Source of the DNA: Sinorhizobium sp. 8-89
GTDB taxonomy: Bacteria > Pseudomonadota > Alphaproteobacteria > Rhizobiales > Rhizobiaceae
DNA length: 64,000 bases
Direction: 5' to 3'
NCBI RefSeq assembly: GCF_030124325.1
Contig: NZ_JASKLR010000007.1
Coordinates: 184,214 to 248,213, forward strand
Below, piece by piece: positions 61,298 to 64,000 of the stretch; positions within the stretch are counted from its first letter, which is position 1, and each line of letters begins with the position of its first letter. A program made the position numbers and the translations under genes. The notes under the pieces are model-generated. The model saw nothing but the letters and a program-made list of their open reading frames with translations. It did no database searches and was not told where the DNA came from.

Positions 61298-62154
61298 ACA
61301 CTGACAGAAGCGATCACGGCACGCCGCGCGTCGGCCACGTGAAGGAGGTGACCAGCCTCACCAATCCGATCGTCAAGGACATTCGCTCGCTCGCGCAGAA
61401 GAAGCATCGCGACGAGACGCGCTCCTTCATGGCGGAGGGTCTGAAGCTGGTGATCGATGCGCTCGATCTCGGCTGGAAGATCAGGGTTCTTGTCTATGCC
61501 AAGGCGGCGAAGGGCAAGCCGCAGGTCGATCAAGTCGCGGCGAAGACCGTCGCAAAGGGAGGCTTGGTCCTGGAGGTGAGTGAAAAGGTACTTTCGACGA
61601 TCACCCGGCGCGACAATCCGCAGATGGTGGTCGGCATCTTCGAGCAGCGCTATCGCGCGCTGAGGGATGTCCGGCCGGAGGCGGGCGAGACCTATGTGGC
61701 GCTCGACCGCGTGCGCGATCCGGGCAACCTCGGCACTATCATCCGTACGGCTGATGCGGCCGGCGCTTCCGGCATCATCCTGCTGGGCGAGACCACCGAC
61801 CCCTTTTCGCTCGAAACCGTGCGGGCGACCATGGGCTCCGTCTTCGCCATGCCCGTCGCGCGCGCGAGCGTCGAGGAGTTCATAAAGTGGCAGAAGGCCG
61901 CCGGCGTGAGGGTCGTGGCAACGCATCTGGCAGGCTCGGTCGATTACCGGACGATCGACTACAAGTCGAAGCCGGTCGTCCTGCTGATGGGCAACGAACA
62001 GGCGGGGCTGCCCGAGGAGCTTGCCCGCGAAGCCGGCGCACTCGCCCGCATTCCACAGGCGGGCCGGGCGGATTCGCTCAATCTCGCGATCGCCACCGGG
62101 ATCATGCTGTTCGAGGCGCGCCGCCACCTCTTGTCGTTGGATGCCGGCGCATGA
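61294..62154 (+). CDS. TrmH/SPOUT family RNA 2'-O-methyltransferase
   Basis: A 286-residue SPOUT methyltransferase. Knot motifs are visible: motif 1 [20 protein letters not shown], motif 2 [14 protein letters not shown], motif 3 [19 protein letters not shown]. An N-terminal substrate-binding domain ([24 protein letters not shown], read as [15 protein letters not shown]) precedes. It probably 2'-O-methylates a ribose in tRNA or 23S rRNA. ATG overlaps the upstream stop and its own stop overlaps lspA (ATGA), so all three are coupled. Confidence 0.93.
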   Translation: MNTDRSDHGTPRVGHVKEVTSLTNPIVKDIRSLAQKKHRDETRSFMAEGLKLVIDALDLGWKIRVLVYAKAAKGKPQVDQVAAKTVAKGGLVLEVSEKVLSTITRRDNPQMVVGIFEQRYRALRDVRPEAGETYVALDRVRDPGNLGTIIRTADAAGASGIILLGETTDPFSLETVRATMGSVFAMPVARASVEEFIKWQKAAGVRVVATHLAGSVDYRTIDYKSKPVVLLMGNEQAGLPEELAREAGALARIPQAGRADSLNLAIATGIMLFEARRHLLSLDAGA

Positions 62155-62642
62155 TTGAGCGGCAGGTTCTGTTTTCGAGGCCGCTGCCGATTGCGGCCTT
62201 CATTCTGGTGGCGATCGTTGCCGACCAGATCATCAAATATCTGGTCGAGGCGCTGCTGCCCTTCCAGCAGGCGGTCCCGGTCATTCCGATGCTCGCCCTC
62301 TACCGGACCTATAACTACGGCGTTGCCTTCTCCATGCTTTCGGGGATGGAGGACTGGTTCATCGTCGGCATGCGGCTGGCGGTCGTCGCCTTCGTGCTCT
62401 GGCTTTGGCGCCGCACGCCAAAGGATAGGTTCTTCGCCCATCTCGGCTACGCGATGATCATCGCAGGCGCATTGGGCAATCTCGTCGACCGGCTGATCTT
62501 CGGCTATGTCATCGACTATATCCTGTTCCACACGGCCAACTGGTCCTTTGCAGTTTTCAATCTTGCGGACAGCTTCATCACCGTCGGCGCCGGCTCGATC
62601 ATCCTCGACGAGCTGCTGCTGGCGAAAAGGCGTGATCGCTAA
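62151..62642 (+). CDS. lspA: Lipoprotein signal peptidase II
   Basis: A 163-residue inner-membrane aspartyl protease that removes the signal peptide from prolipoproteins. Four membrane helices are present; the catalytic aspartates are in [16 protein letters not shown] and [21 protein letters not shown] is the conserved N-motif. The ATG overlaps the TrmH-like gene's stop (ATGA). Length is normal. Coupling to RNA methyltransferases is probably only for expression. Confidence 0.95.
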   Translation: MIERQVLFSRPLPIAAFILVAIVADQIIKYLVEALLPFQQAVPVIPMLALYRTYNYGVAFSMLSGMEDWFIVGMRLAVVAFVLWLWRRTPKDRFFAHLGYAMIIAGALGNLVDRLIFGYVIDYILFHTANWSFAVFNLADSFITVGAGSIILDELLLAKRRDR

Positions 62643-62697
62643 AACTTTAGAAACGGCCTGAAGGCATTCGGAAGGCTTGCCGTGCTAATTCCATGGC

Positions 62698-64000
62698 ATG
62701 GGCAAGGCGTCACGACTTGAGCAACGGATCGATTCCGGTTTCGGCACGGGAACACGTGCGGGCCGGGCCGCACCGTTGGCGGCCGATCCCAGAGCCTATT
62801 GGCCGGCGCGCTTCGCCTGCGCTATCGCAGGCATTATCGCTGCGGTGATCCTCGTTGCTGCGGGCGCTGCGAACGGCCTTCCGTTGTTTTCGGCAATTGT
62901 TGCGGCCGGCGGCCTTGCAGGAGCGTTCCTGCTCCTCGCCGACGGCGTCGACACGTCCGCGGGGCAAAAGGGAGCGCTGCGTGAAACCGTCTGCGACGAA
63001 GACTGGCAGCGCTTCGAAACCTCGGCCCTCCTCTCGACAGTCCATGACGGGCTTGGCGATCTTGCGATCATGCGCGGCATGGACGGTAAGATCGTCTACG
63101 CCAACACCGTTTTTCACGAGGTCTGCGCCCGCGCCGACGTGCGCGGATTGACCTGTGCGGCGCTGGGCCTGAGCTTCGAACCGAAGCTCGAGCCCAATCA
63201 TTATCTTGTGCGTATCGCCACGCCAACGGGAAACCGCCTTTACGACTGGCATGACGTGATCGCCCGCGAGCCGGCAACCGGCAGGCTGATGCGTCACAGC
63301 ATCGCCCGCGACGTCACCGAGGAGGCGCGCGCTGCGCGGGAACGGGAGGAAGCCCGCCGCCGCGCTGAGGAGACAAGTCAGGCGAAATCGCGGCTGCTTG
63401 CCACCGTCAGCCATGAGATCCGCACGCCGCTCTCCGGCATTCTGGGCATGAGCCACCTGCTCGGCCAGACCCAATTGTCGGCCGAGCAGAAAAGCTATCT
63501 CGCCGGCATGCAGCAATCGGGCCATGCATTGGTTCAACTGGTCGAGGACCTGATCGACTTTTCCTCGCTTTCGGCCGGGCGGTTTCAGTTGCGCCCGTCG
63601 CAGCAGGATTTGCGCCTCGTCATCGAGAGCGTGGTGGAGATGCTCGCCCATCGCGCGCATGAAAAAGGCATAGAGATCGCAGCGACCGTTGCAGCCGAGG
63701 TGCCGGCGTCCGTGGTGCTCGATGCAGCACGTCTGAGGCAAGTGCTCTTCAACGTGGTCGGCAACGCCGTCAAGTTCACCGAGGCCGGCGGCGTCCTCGT
63801 TGCCGCGGATGTTGCCGACGGCTGCGTGCGAATCCGCATCGACGACACCGGCCCCGGCATGTCGGCCGACGAACTCGGGCGCGTGTTCGAGGAATTCGAG
63901 CAGGCCGGAGACGATAGCCAGCGCGCCAAGGGAACCGGCCTCGGTCTGGCGATTTCCCGCAGGGTCATGGAAGCCTTCGGGGGCAGCCTGACAGCGTCCA
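62698..64000 (+). CDS. Sensor histidine kinase, open at the window end
   Basis: Read in frame to the last base with no stop, at least 434 codons. Two membrane helices (about 40-82: ACAIAGIIAAVILVAA and FSAIVAAGGLAGAFLLLA) are followed by a PAS-like sensor region (about 105-200), a coiled stretch rich in Arg/Glu, the HisKA phosphoacceptor in TVSHEIRTPLSG, and a HATPase domain with N-box NVVGNAVKFTEAGG, G1 DTGPGMS and G2 GTGLGLAIS. A receiver may follow beyond the window, as in hybrid kinases. No ribosome site is obvious at the ATG. The signal is unknown; no response regulator gene is in view. Confidence 0.85.
   Translation, partial: MGKASRLEQRIDSGFGTGTRAGRAAPLAADPRAYWPARFACAIAGIIAAVILVAAGAANGLPLFSAIVAAGGLAGAFLLLADGVDTSAGQKGALRETVCDEDWQRFETSALLSTVHDGLGDLAIMRGMDGKIVYANTVFHEVCARADVRGLTCAALGLSFEPKLEPNHYLVRIATPTGNRLYDWHDVIAREPATGRLMRHSIARDVTEEARAAREREEARRRAEETSQAKSRLLATVSHEIRTPLSGILGMSHLLGQTQLSAEQKSYLAGMQQSGHALVQLVEDLIDFSSLSAGRFQLRPSQQDLRLVIESVVEMLAHRAHEKGIEIAATVAAEVPASVVLDAARLRQVLFNVVGNAVKFTEAGGVLVAADVADGCVRIRIDDTGPGMSADELGRVFEEFEQAGDDSQRAKGTGLGLAISRRVMEAFGGSLTAS

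Overview
This window looks like chromosomal DNA of a Sinorhizobium/Ensifer-type alphaproteobacterium. The grounds are GC-rich codon use, Rhizobiales gene neighbourhoods (lptC-lptA-lptB-rpoN-hpf-ptsN; rph facing hrcA-grpE; rpsT next to dnaA; iolR-iolCDEB), promoters of the CTTGAC-N17-CTATAT type, and three families of intergenic palindromic repeats typical of that genus. I see no tRNA, rRNA, insertion sequence, prophage or CRISPR array. Genus is inferred from gene order and memory, not from a search.

Layout. 1-2.0 kb: the end of an ABC sugar/phosphodiester-type importer ATPase overlapping an EEP-fold hydrolase. 2.3-16.2 kb: housekeeping genes (comM, cysK, dut, prfC) mixed with small amino-acid/metabolite exporters (two LysE, two EamA) and their regulators (ArsR, Lrp/AsnC, AraC), a PLP-dependent dehydratase, a ChaC-like cyclotransferase, a stand-alone B3/B4 domain and a GFA protein. 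16.3-24.7 kb: the inositol locus, all on the minus strand (Gfo/Idh oxidoreductase, iolR, iolC, iolD, iolE, iolB), with GGAA-N6-TTC boxes at three promoters and three copies of a GC-rich stem-loop repeat between its genes. 24.9-34.8 kb: class II amidotransferase, coaBC, nucleoside deaminase, SDR and ankyrin proteins, GNAT, ubiE-ubiB, mutM, enoyl-CoA hydratase.

34.9-37.8 kb: rpsT and dnaA, separated by an 880-base non-coding leader with helically phased GANTC methylation sites and a strong palindrome. 37.8-43.8 kb: a LysR/EamA pair, then an ECF42-type sigma factor module (YCII protein, sigma factor with long C-terminal extension, SRPBCC protein, SnoaL-VOC fusion), followed by a GST. Two near-identical TGTCGG-N13-CGTTCGTC motifs precede its two transcription units. 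43.9-48.9 kb: hemW, rdgB, a VOC protein and rph on minus, hrcA and grpE on plus. 49-52 kb: a lactone-oxidase-like flavoprotein and an SDR divergent from a LuxR-type regulator. 52-57.3 kb: ptsN, hpf, rpoN, lptB, lptA, lptC (minus). 57.5-64 kb: sppA, ihfB, a LapA protein, a CoxG protein, two RNA methyltransferases, lspA and an open-ended sensor histidine kinase.

Most of this is ordinary core chromosome. The parts most worth follow-up are regulatory: the ECF42 promoter pair, the IolR-type boxes, the phased GANTC sites in the dnaA leader, and a backwards sigma-54 (-24/-12) element lying over the likely sigma-70 promoter of rpoN itself.
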